Origin: Myxococcales bacterium
GTDB taxonomy: Bacteria > Myxococcota_A > Polyangia > Haliangiales > Haliangiaceae
Assembly (NCBI GenBank): GCA_016717005.1
Contig: JADJUF010000039.1
Span: 868,001-932,000 of the forward strand
DNA: 64,000 nucleotides
Direction of reading: 5' to 3'
The position numbers and the translations under genes were made by a program. The notes under the pieces were generated by a model. It saw only the letters and a program-made list of their open reading frames with translations, did no database searches and was not told the DNA's origin. This document shows, piece after piece, positions 63,761 through 64,000 of this stretch. Each line of letters starts with the position of its first letter. Within the stretch, counting starts at the first letter, position 1.

Positions 63761-64000
63761 ATGGACACCACGCTCAAGCTCATCGCCAAGACCCTCGGTG
63801 CGTCCGCAGTGGAGGCCGCGGGCGCCGACGCGCGCTTCGCTGTCGAGGGCGCCGACGGCGGCTGCCTGAAGATCTCGATCGAGGGCCGCCTCCAGCGGGT
63901 CATGGGCGTGCTGATCGATGCGGCCGGCGTCACGCGCGCGTCGTTCGATCTCGCGCCGGTGTCGCACGTGAAGGACGACGTCAGCTTCCCCGGCCGCGTC
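63761..64000 (+). CDS. Unknown protein, 5' part only
   Basis: 80 codons from ATG 63761 reach the right edge (MDTTLKLIAKTLGASAVEAA...). The gene is open to the end and every codon ends in G or C as in its neighbours, so it is likely real. The upstream 173 bases are less GC-rich (CATTTACAGGGG, ACTAAAACCC) and may hold the promoter. The segment SFDLAPVSHVKDDVSF suggests a strand-turn arrangement, but no family can be named from a fragment. Confidence 0.6.
   Translation, partial: MDTTLKLIAKTLGASAVEAAGADARFAVEGADGGCLKISIEGRLQRVMGVLIDAAGVTRASFDLAPVSHVKDDVSFPGRV

Overview
The window is very GC-rich, with almost every codon ending in G or C, frequent GTG and TTG starts and 4-base ATGA/GTGA overlaps between consecutive genes. 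Together with seventeen predicted lipoproteins, Asp/Ala-rich linkers behind the lipid anchor, thrombospondin type-3 calcium repeats, an IgGFc-binding-type protein and a DUF4157 giant protein, this suggests a Gram-negative myxobacterium (Myxococcota, perhaps a Kofleriaceae/Haliangium-like lineage). No rRNA or tRNA gene was recognised, so the placement is inference from style and gene content.

Layout. 1-5.6 kb: the start of a collagen-like lipoprotein (cut by the left edge), phosphoenolpyruvate carboxylase, a 270-bp G-dominated stretch that destroys the end of a lipoprotein gene and looks like an assembly artefact, a GNAT acetyltransferase and a Bax-inhibitor-1-like membrane protein. 5.7-17.5 kb: RecQ helicase, a small lipoprotein/outer-membrane pair, a DUF1415 protein, a secreted PHB-depolymerase-type esterase, a SpoU rRNA/tRNA methyltransferase, a TPR lipoprotein, then an overlapping minus-strand operon of a catalytic M16 protease, a non-catalytic M16 lipoprotein and a DUF4105 membrane protein. 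17.6-24.1 kb: small proteins, a long hexanucleotide array, then a compact translation operon rpsU-prmA-rsmE followed by an RDD membrane protein and a GspE/MshEN-N-terminal plus HEAT protein. 24.1-37.5 kb: a palindromic element, a lipoprotein plus TonB-dependent receptor pair (receptor frame-shifted at a G5 run), and a long series of surface lipoproteins.

37.6-53 kb: methionyl-tRNA synthetase, nitronate monooxygenase, a HAMP-adenylate cyclase overlapping a molybdopterin-oxidoreductase-like lipoprotein, a GDSL hydrolase, a VWA-domain exported protein, an Old Yellow Enzyme, a lidless Hsp70 followed one base later by a J-domain/TPR protein, and a FabH-like ketosynthase. 53.2-61.4 kb: the most unusual locus, a minus-strand cassette of a small lipoprotein, a 2227-residue protein with two separate DUF4157/eCIS-core metalloprotease-like domains, and a TPR-type protein. 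61.7-64 kb: a PF10118 ferritin-like metal-dependent hydrolase divergent from an AraC regulator, and the start of an unknown gene cut by the right edge.

The best candidate for an undescribed system is the twin-eCIS-core cassette (53.2-61.4 kb). No contractile-tail structural gene is present nearby, so whether it is an orphan effector, a toxin or a surface protein remains open.
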